This document shows positions 20,478 through 29,343 of a stretch of DNA of 64,000 nucleotides, piece after piece; positions within the stretch are counted from its first letter, which is position 1; each line of letters opens with the position of its first letter. The stretch is from positions 219,357 to 283,356 of the forward strand of contig CAIRDP010000054.1 in assembly GCA_903877385.1 (NCBI GenBank), read 5' to 3'. The notes under the pieces are model-generated. The model did no database searches. It worked only from the letters and a program-made list of their open reading frames with translations, and was not told where the DNA came from. The stretch is from an uncultured Bacteroidales bacterium (GTDB taxonomy: Bacteria; Bacteroidota; Bacteroidia; Bacteroidales; FEN-979). A program made the position numbers and the translations under genes.

Positions 20478-20509
20478 CAAACCTACATGAATTTTATGAA
20501 CTGGACAAA
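20478..20509 (-). promoter_or_regulatory. Promoter of the deoxynucleoside kinase-kdsB pair
   Basis: On the minus strand TTTG (20509-20506), a 20-base spacer and TAGGTTTG (20485-20478) match the Bacteroidetes promoter consensus TTTG-N19-21-TAnnTTTG. The start of transcription would lie about 6 bases downstream, leaving a leader of roughly 12 bases before the ATG. Confidence 0.65.
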
Positions 20510-20547
20510 TACAATGATAAATTTCGAAAAGCCTGTCAATTTATTAA

Positions 20548-20574
20548 ACCCGGGGGATGTTCCGGGGCCCGGGT
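20548..20574 (-). terminator. Candidate terminator of the GH3-family gene
   Basis: ACCCGGG and CCCGGGT form a 7-base GC-rich stem about 25 bases past the GH3 stop codon. On the minus strand it is followed by TTTAATAAATT. The long loop and broken T run keep this tentative. Confidence 0.4.
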
Positions 20575-20597
20575 ACGATTATCCTTTAAAAGGATGT

Positions 20598-22136
20598 TTA
20601 AGGGGACTTATAATCACTGCTGTCAACCGATACCAATGCAAGTATCTCCTCCACATAAGTCCTGTCATTCGCAAGACGCGGAACTTTATTTTGTCCTCCA
20701 AGTTTTCCTTTCAGCTTCAGCCATTTGTAAAATGTGCCTGCAGGAATAATATGGATCTGTGGTTCACCGAGTAAAAGATCATGGTACCTCTTGGCCTCGT
20801 AATCGGAATTCAGGGATTTTAATGCGTTATCGAGTGTTTCGGTGAAGAACCCGAGATCCTCGGGCTTTTTCTCAAACTCTATCAGCCATTGGTGAGCCCC
20901 TCTTTGCTCATTGTAATAAACCGGGGCTGCGGTGAATTCAAATATTTGCGCATTACACTTTTTGCATGCAACTGACAGTGCTTTTTCAGCATTATCAATG
21001 ATGAGCTCCTCGCCGAATGCATTGATGAAGTTCTTTGTACGACCCGTTATCTGTATACGGTAGGGGCTTACCGAGGTGAATTTCACGGTATCGCCCAGCA
21101 TATACCTCCATAAACCCGCGTTGGTTGTAATAACAACAGCATAATTAACACCGGGTTTCACCTCGTTCAGGGCGATCACTTTTGAGGTATCAAAACTGCC
21201 GTCTTCAAGAGGAATAAATTCATAAAAGATCCCGTAGTCAAGCATCAAAAGCATGTCATCTGCCCCAATCCTGTCCTGTATCCCGAAAAATCCTTCGGAG
21301 GCATTGTACGTTTCGAGGTAATTAACCTTATCTGAAGGAAGAATTCTATTGAATTGTTCACGGTAAGGGATAAAATTCACACCCCCGTGTATGTAGAGTT
21401 CAAAATTAGGCCATACTTCAGTCAGGTTTGGTTTCCCGGTAAGTTCAAGTATTTTACGGAACAGTAACAACGTCCATGAAGGGACCCCCGAAATATTTGT
21501 GACATCATGCTGTAAGGTTGCAGCCGCCATTTTTTCAATTTTAGACTCCCATTCATCCATCAGCGCTATCGAAAGACCCGGTGTCCTTAGGTATTCAACC
21601 CAAACAGGCAAATGCTGTATAAGGATAGCCGAAAGATCACCGAGATAATAGGATTCATTATTCACCTCCACGATCTGGTGGGTCCCGCCCATAGCAATAG
21701 CCTTACCTGCAAAGAGATTGGTCTCGGGATGATTGTTGCAATAGATCGAGAGCAGGTCCTTGCCTCCTTTGAAATGACATTCCTCAAGCGCTTCCTGGCT
21801 CACAGGGATGAATTTGCTTTTATCGTTTGTAGTCCCGGATGATTTGGCAAAGCATTTAATCTCGGTCGGCCAGAGGATATTGTTTTCACCCTGCCTTAAC
21901 CGGTCGACAAAGGGTTTAAGGGATTCATAATCATTCAGCGGCAAACGGCTGCGAAATTCATCATAGGACTGTATCGAACGGAAATCATACCGTTTGCCCC
22001 ATTCTGTATTTTTGGCAGATACAAGTAGCTTTCTCAGTAACTCCTGCTGAACTTCCAGGGGATATTTCATGAAAAGCTCGATCTGGTGTATCCGCTTTTT
22101 CATCAACCATGAAATAACCGAATTGATCAGGGGCAT
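20598..22136 (-). CDS. GH3-family acyl-adenylate/amino-acid conjugase-like protein
   Basis: The 512-residue protein is a bacterial member of the GH3 (auxin-responsive promoter) family, which in plants joins amino acids to acyl acids through an acyl adenylate. The visible landmarks are FAKSSGTTNDKSKFIPVS (phosphate-binding loop), YLETYNASEGFFGIQD (AMP-binding), YAVVITTNAGLWRYMLGDTVKF and FINAFGEELII. It appears full length and intact. Its bacterial substrate is unknown and no conjugation or natural-product genes adjoin it. It seems monocistronic, with its own 3' hairpin. Confidence 0.88.
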   Translation of the reverse strand: MPLINSVISWLMKKRIHQIELFMKYPLEVQQELLRKLLVSAKNTEWGKRYDFRSIQSYDEFRSRLPLNDYESLKPFVDRLRQGENNILWPTEIKCFAKSSGTTNDKSKFIPVSQEALEECHFKGGKDLLSIYCNNHPETNLFAGKAIAMGGTHQIVEVNNESYYLGDLSAILIQHLPVWVEYLRTPGLSIALMDEWESKIEKMAAATLQHDVTNISGVPSWTLLLFRKILELTGKPNLTEVWPNFELYIHGGVNFIPYREQFNRILPSDKVNYLETYNASEGFFGIQDRIGADDMLLMLDYGIFYEFIPLEDGSFDTSKVIALNEVKPGVNYAVVITTNAGLWRYMLGDTVKFTSVSPYRIQITGRTKNFINAFGEELIIDNAEKALSVACKKCNAQIFEFTAAPVYYNEQRGAHQWLIEFEKKPEDLGFFTETLDNALKSLNSDYEAKRYHDLLLGEPQIHIIPAGTFYKWLKLKGKLGGQNKVPRLANDRTYVEEILALVSVDSSDYKSP

Positions 22137-22277
22137 GCGCGCAGAATATTAATTGCAGGAATTTACGGTTCAAAAATACAACCTTAATTGGGAATACCTA
22201 AGCTGAAGGTAAAATAACTTGATCTTTAACAATATAACATTCACCATAAAAATTCCTTAATTTTTTTTCGTTTTCTA

Positions 22278-22308
22278 TTTGGAATTATGTATTTTAGTTG
22301 TAAGTTTG
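22278..22308 (+). promoter_or_regulatory. Promoter of ackA
   Basis: TTTG (22278-22281), a 19-base spacer and TAAGTTTG (22301-22308) match the Bacteroidetes housekeeping promoter at consensus spacing. Transcription would begin near 22314, giving a leader of about 75 bases. It lies in the largest gap of the window (22137-22389), which is AT-rich and otherwise without visible structure. Confidence 0.75.
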
Positions 22309-22389
22309 TACAACCTAACAATTTCGATTTTTCAGGCGCTTGTGGCTTGATAATCAAACTAAAAATTACTATAAAAACTTGTTAAAAAC

Positions 22390-23607
22390 ATGAAAATTCT
22401 TGTATTAAACTGCGGCAGTTCCTCGATTAAATACAGGTTATTTAATATCGGCGACGAAGCCGAACTCTTAGCCAAAGGCTTGCTTGAAAGGATAGGCCTT
22501 GAAAAAAGCGAACTCACTCATCAGGTTACAGATAAAGAAAAAGTGAAGATTGTAAAGCCTATCCCCGATCATCAGGATGGGATTTACCTGATACTTGAAA
22601 CCCTTAAGCACCCTGAATACGGGCTTATAAAAGATGTGAACGAGATAGATGCCGTTGGCCACAGGGTGGTGAACGGAGGTGAAAAATTCAATACCAGCGT
22701 TCTTATCAATGCTGAAGTCAAGGAAGGCATTGAGAAATGCATTGAACTTGCCCCTCTCCACAACCCTGCAAACCTGAAAGGCATATTATCGATGGAAGCT
22801 ATTCTGCCCCATGTGCCCCAGGTAGCTACATTCGACACATCGTTTCACCAGACCATGCCTTCCTATGCCTATCTGTATCCCCTGCCTTACGAATATTATG
22901 AAAAGTACAGGATAAGGCGTTACGGATACCACGGCACCTCGCATCAGTATGTTGGCGAAAAAGCCTGCCGGTATCTTGGAAGAAATTACAAATCCAATAA
23001 AATTATCACCTGTCATCTTGGGAATGGTTCATCAATTGCCGCCATCAACCAGGGTAAATCTGTCGACACTTCCATGGGGTTCACTCCGGTTGAAGGACTG
23101 ATGATGGGCACACGCACCGGTGATGTGGATGTTGGTGTATTATTATACATAGCCGAAAAAGAAAACCTGAGCATCAAGGACACCAACAACCTCTTTAATA
23201 AGCAAAGCGGTGTTTGCGGGATATCAGGCATTTCATACGATATGCGGGATGTGGAAATGGCCGCCGCCCAGGGTGTTGAGAGGGCACAGCTAGCCCTGGA
23301 CATGTACGCTTACAGGGTTAAGAAATATATAGGTTCTTACGCTGCGGCAATGGGAGGCGTTGACCTCATTATTCTTACTGGCGGCATAGGTGAAAATGAT
23401 TTTGAAACGCGTAAAAGGATACTTCAGGGCCTGGAATTCCTTGGAGTTGATTTTGATCCTGAACGTAACGACGGGATAAGGGGAAGAGAGGCGATTCTGA
23501 CGAAACCCGGTTCAAAAGTCCTGGCCATGGTAATGCCCACCAATGAAGAACTTGTCATAGCAATCAATACATATAATATTATAGAAAAAGCAGACTTCAG
23601 GTTTTAA
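22390..23607 (+). CDS. ackA: Acetate kinase
   Basis: AckA converts acetyl phosphate and ADP to acetate and ATP. The 405-residue ASKHA-fold protein shows the N-terminal LVLNCGSSSIKY, HRVVNGGEKF, DTSFHQTMP, RRYGYHGTSHQYV, TCHLGNGSSIAAI and LTGGIGEND, with all catalytic segments intact. The gene has its own promoter. No phosphotransacetylase gene lies beside it. Instead a response-regulator gene begins 18 bases after its stop, which is unusual for this enzyme. Confidence 0.97.
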   Translation: MKILVLNCGSSSIKYRLFNIGDEAELLAKGLLERIGLEKSELTHQVTDKEKVKIVKPIPDHQDGIYLILETLKHPEYGLIKDVNEIDAVGHRVVNGGEKFNTSVLINAEVKEGIEKCIELAPLHNPANLKGILSMEAILPHVPQVATFDTSFHQTMPSYAYLYPLPYEYYEKYRIRRYGYHGTSHQYVGEKACRYLGRNYKSNKIITCHLGNGSSIAAINQGKSVDTSMGFTPVEGLMMGTRTGDVDVGVLLYIAEKENLSIKDTNNLFNKQSGVCGISGISYDMRDVEMAAAQGVERAQLALDMYAYRVKKYIGSYAAAMGGVDLIILTGGIGENDFETRKRILQGLEFLGVDFDPERNDGIRGREAILTKPGSKVLAMVMPTNEELVIAINTYNIIEKADFRF

Positions 23608-23625
23608 CTTAAACATACATAAATT

Positions 23626-24597
23626 ATGGCACCCATCAGTATTTATATCGTTGAAGATGAGTTGATTATCGCTCATGACCTAAGAGCGAAGTTAACAGAA
23701 TTCGGTTATGTAATCCTGGGCATTGATACAAAAGGAGAAAATGCAGTCGAAAATATTGCGGGCTTAAAGGAACAAAAGAAAGAACCGGATATTGTGATCA
23801 TGGATGTTAAACTGGCAGGGAAAATGGATGGGATTGAAGCCGCCAGGGTTCTGACCGAAAACTACAATTGCGGCATTATCTTTCTTACTTCAATGAATAA
23901 AAGCGAGGTATTTGCCAAGTCTTTCTCACTAAAACCTTATGCTTACCTGTTCAAACCGGTTGATATTGACCAGATCAGGGCTGCCATTGAAGTTGCCAAT
24001 TACCAGAGGAACCTTGAAATAACCAATGAGCGCATCATCTCAGAATTGAAAAACGAGATCGAACAGCGGAAGAAAGTCGAGAAAGAACGCAACCAGAGGC
24101 TTCAGGAAAGGATCAGGGCCGAGCAGAAAGTGAATCAGCTGTTAAAGCAGAAGCACCAGATGGAACTTGATCTAATCAACCGCGAACTTGCCACCTCGTC
24201 AATCTTCATCAGCCAGAAAAATAAAATCATCGGTTTGATCAAGAAGGATATCAACCGCCTGCTGAAAAACGAAAAGATTATAACGAGGAACGAGATCGCA
24301 AAGGTGCTGAAGACCATTGACGACAATATCAAATTTGACAACGACTGGTACAGGATCAAGGCTCATTTTGAAAAGATCCATCCCGGGTTTTTCGACCGCC
24401 TTCGTAAAGTGTATCCGCAGTTAACTCCCAACGATCATAAATTATGCGCACTGTTGAGGATGAACCTGAATACCAAGGAAATTGCACATATTCTTAAGAT
24501 CACAGCTCCCAGCACCGAAATCTCACGTATAAGGCTTAGGAAAAAGCTGAACCTGAACAAGGGGACTAACCTCACACAGTATATCTGCGAGGTCTGA
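23626..24597 (+). CDS. Response regulator: receiver, coiled coil and LuxR-like helix-turn-helix
   Basis: The 323-residue protein starts with a receiver domain (YIVEDELIIAHDL, phospho-acceptor Asp in VIMDVKLAG near residue 63, conserved Lys in YLFKPVD). A long charged coiled coil follows (about 130-200, EQRKKVEKERNQRLQER). The C-terminus carries a LuxR-like HTH (LTPNDHKLCALLRMNLNTKEIA and STEISRIRLRKKLNL). This layout is seen in Bacteroidetes regulators. It follows ackA by 18 bases without its own promoter, and no cognate kinase is adjacent. The gene ends 3 bases before the convergent yebC stop. Confidence 0.87.
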   Translation: MAPISIYIVEDELIIAHDLRAKLTEFGYVILGIDTKGENAVENIAGLKEQKKEPDIVIMDVKLAGKMDGIEAARVLTENYNCGIIFLTSMNKSEVFAKSFSLKPYAYLFKPVDIDQIRAAIEVANYQRNLEITNERIISELKNEIEQRKKVEKERNQRLQERIRAEQKVNQLLKQKHQMELDLINRELATSSIFISQKNKIIGLIKKDINRLLKNEKIITRNEIAKVLKTIDDNIKFDNDWYRIKAHFEKIHPGFFDRLRKVYPQLTPNDHKLCALLRMNLNTKEIAHILKITAPSTEISRIRLRKKLNLNKGTNLTQYICEV

Positions 24598-24600
24598 GAC

Positions 24601-25344
24601 TTACGAGAGACTGTCGGCCATCTCGTCGCTGATGAGGAGATTGTGAAAGACATTTTGAACGTCTTCGTCCTCTTCGAGAATATCTATCAGCTTAAGCGCT
24701 TTACGTGTTGAATCTTCTTCAAGTGTGACATAGGATTTCGGGATCCTTTGCAGGGAGGCGCTTTCAGGTTCTATATTCATGGACTCAAGCTTCTTCATCA
24801 TTGAACCGAAGTCCTCCATTGCTGTTGTAACCGAAAAAGTATCCTCTTCCACGGAAATATCTTCGGCACCGGCGTCGATCAGTTCCATTTCAAAATCATC
24901 CTGAACCAGGTCCCCTTTTGGAATGTCAAAAACGCCCTTGCGGTCGAACAGGTATGCAAGTGAACCGTTGGTCCCTAACTCCCCTCCGTGCTTATTGAAA
25001 TGTGCCCTGATGTTCGAAACCGTTCTCTGAAGGTTGTCGGTGGTACATTCCACGAAGATTGCTATCCCGTGAGGCCCTTTGCCTTCGTAAGTTGTTTCAA
25101 GCAGTATTGCTGAGTCTTTTTCGGTGCCCTTATTAATAGCCCTCTGTATGGTTTCCTTAGGCATTGATGCACCCTTTGCATTGGCAATCGCAAGGCGAAG
25201 CCTGGGATTTCCGTCAGGATCAGGGCCGCCTTCTTTTACCGCTATTGTTATATCTTTGATAATTTTCGAAAAGTGCTTAGAACGTTTTGCATCCAAAGCT
25301 CCCTTTTTACGCTTTATCGTGGACCATTTATTGTGACCTGACAT
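24601..25344 (-). CDS. yebC: YebC/PmpR-family protein
   Basis: The 247-residue protein has the family start MSGHNKWSTIKRKKG, then KHFSKIIKDITIAVKEGG and MPKETIQRAINKG. The acidic pocket region follows. YebC-family proteins have been described both as transcriptional regulators and as translation factors acting on difficult peptides, so either role is possible. The gene is preceded by a promoter of its own and is divergent from the Ig-like lipoprotein gene. Confidence 0.94.
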   Translation of the reverse strand: MSGHNKWSTIKRKKGALDAKRSKHFSKIIKDITIAVKEGGPDPDGNPRLRLAIANAKGASMPKETIQRAINKGTEKDSAILLETTYEGKGPHGIAIFVECTTDNLQRTVSNIRAHFNKHGGELGTNGSLAYLFDRKGVFDIPKGDLVQDDFEMELIDAGAEDISVEEDTFSVTTAMEDFGSMMKKLESMNIEPESASLQRIPKSYVTLEEDSTRKALKLIDILEEDEDVQNVFHNLLISDEMADSLS

Positions 25345-25400
25345 ACTGTAATTGTTTGTAAATTAACAATGAATAATCTGATCTGCCGGAAATTTCACCT

Positions 25401-25433
25401 CAAAATTAGTAAAAAAAACGCAGATGATACAAA
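25401..25433 (-). promoter_or_regulatory. Promoter of yebC
   Basis: On the minus strand TTTG (25433-25430), a 21-base spacer and TAATTTTG (25408-25401) fit the Bacteroidetes consensus. The expected leader is about 50 bases. Confidence 0.6.
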
Positions 25434-25442
25434 AACGATTGG

Positions 25443-25450
25443 TAATTTTG
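25443..25450 (+). promoter_or_regulatory. Candidate -7 box of the Ig-like lipoprotein gene
   Basis: TAATTTTG matches TAnnTTTG exactly and lies 29 bases before the ATG. No TTTG is found at the -33 distance. It is immediately beside the divergent yebC promoter. Confidence 0.4.
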
Positions 25451-25479
25451 GAAGCTAATAAACCCTTACTGCTGTTTCT

Positions 25480-27285
25480 ATGAAACATTCCAGGATTTCT
25501 ATATCTCTTTTGGTTTTATCCCTGTGTTTGCTGCTGCTTTCTTGTGCCAACCCGGTAGCACCTGAAGGCGGCCCCAAGGATACTAAACCTCCAAAAGTGC
25601 TGAAATCAGACCCCCCGGATTTCTCGGCTAACTTTAAAGACAACAGCATTAAAATTGATTTTGATGAATTCATTGCCCTTAAAAACCAGGCCGCCGAAGT
25701 CAACGTCTCCCCTCCTCTCAAAACCCTTCCCGACCTTAAACTCAGAGGAAAAAGCCTTATTGTGAAGATTGATGACACCCTTGCCGCCAATACCACCTAC
25801 AGCATCGACTTTGGCAAATCCATTTCCGATATTACCGAGAACAATATACTTACAGGATTTTCTTATACCTTCAGCACCGGTCCTTACATTGATTCCCTAA
25901 GCCTTCGCGGGAATGTTATGAATGCATTTGATCTGACCACTCCTAAGGATGTGTTTGCCTTGCTTTATATCGACCGCTGCGACACTATTCCCATGGATTC
26001 ACTGCCTATGAAGGTCAAGCCATATTATGTGACAAAAATAAATGAGAAAGGGGAATTCCAGTTTCACAACCTGAGATCTTCGCCCATGAAACTTACAGCC
26101 CTGGCCGATCTGAACGGCAACCTGATTTTTGACCAGGCTACCGAGAAAGTTGCGTTCAGCGACAGCCTGGTACATCCGTATTATATCCCTAAACCAAAAA
26201 TAGATTCTTCTACTCTTAAAAAGGACAGCCTGAAGGCTGGAACAGATACAGTCAGGATTAAAGCAAAGGAAACGGCCAGCCTTAAAAGAAAAATAAAAAT
26301 TGCAGCGGATACAACGAAAAAGGATACTGCAGCGAAGCCAGCTGCTTTTCCTGATCATCTTTTGCTCTTATTTGATGATGCTGATTCAATACAGAGGATC
26401 CAGAAATCCCTGCTTGTAAAAAAAGGGCTTGTCCTCCTGGTCTTCCGTTTTCCAATTAAGGCACCCAAACTTAAGCCATTGAATTGTGACACTGCAAAGC
26501 AATGGGCATTAACTGAATATACTCCTCGTAAGGACTCCGTCTACCTCTGGCTGACAGACCCGGAAATGGACTCCCTGATAGTACAGGTTTCAAGTGCAGG
26601 CAAAGTACTCGATACGCTTAAAATGGACGTGAGTTCGAAAAATTCCACTTCTTCCAAAAAGAAGGAACCCGTCAAAAGCTATCTTGTGGTAAGTAATAAT
26701 ACCATTGCTGCAACCCTGAACCAGTTTGCAGGGAATTTCACCCTCACTTTCTCCTATCCGATCGCCTCTGCCAAACTGAAGCGGATCCGTCTGTTACAGG
26801 AAAAGGATACTCTGAAGCCAAAAGTATATTTTGCCGATAGCCTGAAACGCTTGCTTTATATAGAAGCCAAATGGAAAGAAGATAAAAACTACTCCGTCTT
26901 TATTCCTGATTCAGTATTTACAGGTATTAACGGCCTGTCCAATGATACCATAAGGAGTTCCTTCAAAACCAGGCAGGCCAGGGAGTTCGGGAACCTGATC
27001 ATGGATATCGATATAGTAAAACAACCCGGTGATTACGTTATACAACTTCTGAACGAAAAGGATATAGTGCTGGTTGAAAGGAAAATAAATACCAGCGGAA
27101 AAATCAGGTTTGAATACCTGAACCCCGGGAAATTTAAGGTAAAAGCCATCTTTGACCGTAACCATAACGGCCGCTGGGATACAGGCAATTTTAAAAAGAT
27201 GGTACAACCCGAAAAGGTCTCTTTTCTTCAAAAAACCCTTGAAATAAGAGCAAACTGGGATGTAGAAGAAAAATGGGCCCCTTGA
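25480..27285 (+). CDS. Ig-like-domain outer-membrane lipoprotein, unknown function
   Basis: The 601-residue protein has a lipoprotein signal (hydrophobic SLLVLSLCLLLLSC, lipid-modified Cys22). A bacterial Ig-like (SbsA-type) domain follows at about residues 35-125 (EGGPKDTKPPKVLKSDPPDFS, TYSIDFGKSISDITENN). A Lys/Thr/Ser/Asp-rich linker lies around 235-290. Further beta-rich segments end with KVKAIFDRNHNGRWDTG, a Ca-binding-like turn. Such lipoproteins are common in Bacteroidetes and have no assigned role. It stands alone on the plus strand and is convergent with the ArsR gene. Confidence 0.8.
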   Translation: MKHSRISISLLVLSLCLLLLSCANPVAPEGGPKDTKPPKVLKSDPPDFSANFKDNSIKIDFDEFIALKNQAAEVNVSPPLKTLPDLKLRGKSLIVKIDDTLAANTTYSIDFGKSISDITENNILTGFSYTFSTGPYIDSLSLRGNVMNAFDLTTPKDVFALLYIDRCDTIPMDSLPMKVKPYYVTKINEKGEFQFHNLRSSPMKLTALADLNGNLIFDQATEKVAFSDSLVHPYYIPKPKIDSSTLKKDSLKAGTDTVRIKAKETASLKRKIKIAADTTKKDTAAKPAAFPDHLLLLFDDADSIQRIQKSLLVKKGLVLLVFRFPIKAPKLKPLNCDTAKQWALTEYTPRKDSVYLWLTDPEMDSLIVQVSSAGKVLDTLKMDVSSKNSTSSKKKEPVKSYLVVSNNTIAATLNQFAGNFTLTFSYPIASAKLKRIRLLQEKDTLKPKVYFADSLKRLLYIEAKWKEDKNYSVFIPDSVFTGINGLSNDTIRSSFKTRQAREFGNLIMDIDIVKQPGDYVIQLLNEKDIVLVERKINTSGKIRFEYLNPGKFKVKAIFDRNHNGRWDTGNFKKMVQPEKVSFLQKTLEIRANWDVEEKWAP

Positions 27286-27297
27286 AAAATCATGCGC

Positions 27298-27600
27298 CTA
27301 AGCCTCGACACATTGGTTGATGCAGTCGATCACCTGGGTTAAAGTTGTAATTTTCAGTGAGTAAAATATCATCTTACCATCCCTCTTTGATTCGAGAATA
27401 CCCTTATTCTTCAGAATGTTCAGATGATGAGAGGCCGATGCCTGTTCAATGTTCAGGTTCTCGTAAATCTCAGTAACCGTAAGTTTCTTGTTATCAGTGA
27501 GAAGGTCGATAATAGCAATACGCATTGGATGAGCCATGGCCCTGAGTTTACTGGCGGCTGTTTCCAGCTTCTGGAGGTCTAGTGTAGGTTTCTTCTTCAT
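27298..27600 (-). CDS. ArsR-family winged-helix transcriptional regulator
   Basis: The 100-residue protein has the ArsR winged-helix fold. RAMAHPMRIAIIDLL leads into the HTH (LTVTEIYENLNIEQASASHHLNILKNKGIL), and the wing is SKRDGKMIFYSL. The typical metal-binding CxC of ArsR is not visible in the recognition helix (SASHHLN instead), so it may not sense a metal. ATG giving MKKKPTL was chosen over a TTG three codons upstream. It is separated from ade by 78 bases. Confidence 0.87.
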   Translation of the reverse strand: MKKKPTLDLQKLETAASKLRAMAHPMRIAIIDLLTDNKKLTVTEIYENLNIEQASASHHLNILKNKGILESKRDGKMIFYSLKITTLTQVIDCINQCVEA

Positions 27601-27626
27601 GGTAATCAAGGTTTTAAATTTCCACG

Positions 27627-27634
27627 CAAAGATA
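27627..27634 (-). promoter_or_regulatory. Candidate -7 box of the ArsR-family gene
   Basis: The minus strand reads TATCTTTG, a full TAnnTTTG match about 27 bases upstream of the start codon. A -33 TTTG is not evident. Confidence 0.35.
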
Positions 27635-27678
27635 AAAAGAATATTGCACTCTCCTAAATATGTAGATGTTTTTTTCTG

Positions 27679-29316
27679 TTAAATTATAAACAGTTCAGTA
27701 AAAGCGAAGTTTTTACCATCGAAAAGGCCCCGGTCGCTGAGTTTGAGGCTGGGAATAACAAGCAAGGCCATAAATGAGAGGGTCATAAAAGGAGAGCGTA
27801 AACAGCTCCCCAGTGATTTCGCCAGTTTGTCCATCCGCCGGTATTTTTCTGCCACACTATATCCGTCCTCAACTGTCATGATACCTGCAAAAGGCATCGG
27901 CAGGACCTCCTCAGTATCACCATCCACCACGGAGATCCCTCCCCTGTTTTTGATGATGAGATTAATCGCCCGTATTATTGATTCGTCATCTGTTCCGGCC
28001 GCGACAATATTATGACTGTCATGGGCAACACAGGAAGCTATTGCCCCCCGCTTCAGACCCAGGCCCTTGATAAATCCTATTCCTGCAAGGCTTTCCGAGT
28101 ACCTGTTTTTAACTGTAAGCTTGAGGATATCCCTGTCGGGATCGCTCACGGTAAAACCATTGACAAGTCGGGGCTCAACTTCAAGGATGCCTGTAATCAG
28201 CTGACCGTCATATGCCTCCTGTACGCGGATCCTGCTTCCCCGGGGCCTGAGCTGTATACTTTCAGGTGAAACCGGCCCTATGTTGAAGTTATTGAATGGG
28301 ATTTCGCTTACGGGCTCTATCAGGGTCTTGCCTGATGCTGCAACCTTGATGCCCTTAACCCAAGTCTCCAAAATATTGAAATCCTTCAGGTTATCAGCAA
28401 TTATAAAATCCGCATCATCACCTTCCCTCAACAGTCCTACGTCCAGTTTATAATGATTCACAGGATTTAAAGTACACGCCCTGAGAACATTAAATAAATC
28501 CAGGCCCATTGCCAGCGCCCTCTTCACCAGCTCATTGATATGTCCTTCGGCAAGATCATCGGGATGCTTGTCGTCACTGCAGAACATCACCATATCGGGA
28601 AATTCATCAATAAGTCCCGACAGTTCCCCGAAATTTTTAGCAGCGCTTCCCTCCCTTATAAGGATCTTCATCCCCAGCATTATTTTGCCAAGTGCTTCTT
28701 CCTTTGTAAAGCACTCATGATCGGTGTTGATTCCTGCATTAATATACCTGGCTGCATCATCGCCCGTCAGTCCGGGAGCATGGCCGTCGACTGGCTTCCC
28801 ATATTCAGCGGCAAGCCGGATCTTCTCAATAACCTCTGGATCTTCAAACAACACACCGGGAAAATTCATCATCTCTGAAAGGTATTTCACTTCCTTCATC
28901 GATAGCAACTCCTTTAACTCTTTTATACCAAGCCTGGCCCCCGAAGTTTCAAACGATGTGGCAGGCACGCAGGAAGAGGCTCCGAAATTGAATTTAAACG
29001 GGACCTTGCTTCCATTCTCTATCATGAATTTTATTCCCGGCACTCCAAGCACATTAGCTATCTCATGGGGGTCCGAAACAGTTGCGACAGTGCCATGGAC
29101 CACTGCCAGCCTGGCAAATTCCGAAGGAATCAGCATGGAACTCTCGATATGGATGTGGGCATCGATCAGGCCGGGAAGAATATAATGATCCCCGGCTGCC
29201 GGGCCTTCGCTGACCTTTTTGATAATACCGTTCTCAACGAGGATACTGCCCCTGAAAATCCTTTTCCCTGCAACATCCACGATGTTGCCGGAGACTGTGA
29301 AGTTTGCTGTTCCCAT
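27679..29316 (-). CDS. ade: Adenine deaminase
   Basis: The enzyme deaminates adenine to hypoxanthine, which the hpt product elsewhere in the window can salvage. The 545-residue amidohydrolase shows the metal-binding HIHIESSMLIPSEFA, TVSDPHEIANVLG, GHAPGLTG, FCSDDKHPDDL and the C-terminal domain with SCVAHDSHNIVAAG. Its length and motifs match the bacterial Ade family rather than adenosine deaminase. It starts 28 bases after the rlmN stop on the same strand. Confidence 0.95.
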   Translation of the reverse strand: MGTANFTVSGNIVDVAGKRIFRGSILVENGIIKKVSEGPAAGDHYILPGLIDAHIHIESSMLIPSEFARLAVVHGTVATVSDPHEIANVLGVPGIKFMIENGSKVPFKFNFGASSCVPATSFETSGARLGIKELKELLSMKEVKYLSEMMNFPGVLFEDPEVIEKIRLAAEYGKPVDGHAPGLTGDDAARYINAGINTDHECFTKEEALGKIMLGMKILIREGSAAKNFGELSGLIDEFPDMVMFCSDDKHPDDLAEGHINELVKRALAMGLDLFNVLRACTLNPVNHYKLDVGLLREGDDADFIIADNLKDFNILETWVKGIKVAASGKTLIEPVSEIPFNNFNIGPVSPESIQLRPRGSRIRVQEAYDGQLITGILEVEPRLVNGFTVSDPDRDILKLTVKNRYSESLAGIGFIKGLGLKRGAIASCVAHDSHNIVAAGTDDESIIRAINLIIKNRGGISVVDGDTEEVLPMPFAGIMTVEDGYSVAEKYRRMDKLAKSLGSCLRSPFMTLSFMALLVIPSLKLSDRGLFDGKNFAFTELFII

Positions 29317-29343
29317 ATGTGTTATCCTTAAATGCGCCTTTCG

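Noticed and set aside
22137..22389. A gene or RNA in the largest gap
   Set aside because: Apart from a consensus promoter, the region is AT-rich and shows neither an open frame with a credible start nor a tRNA-like or strong hairpin structure.
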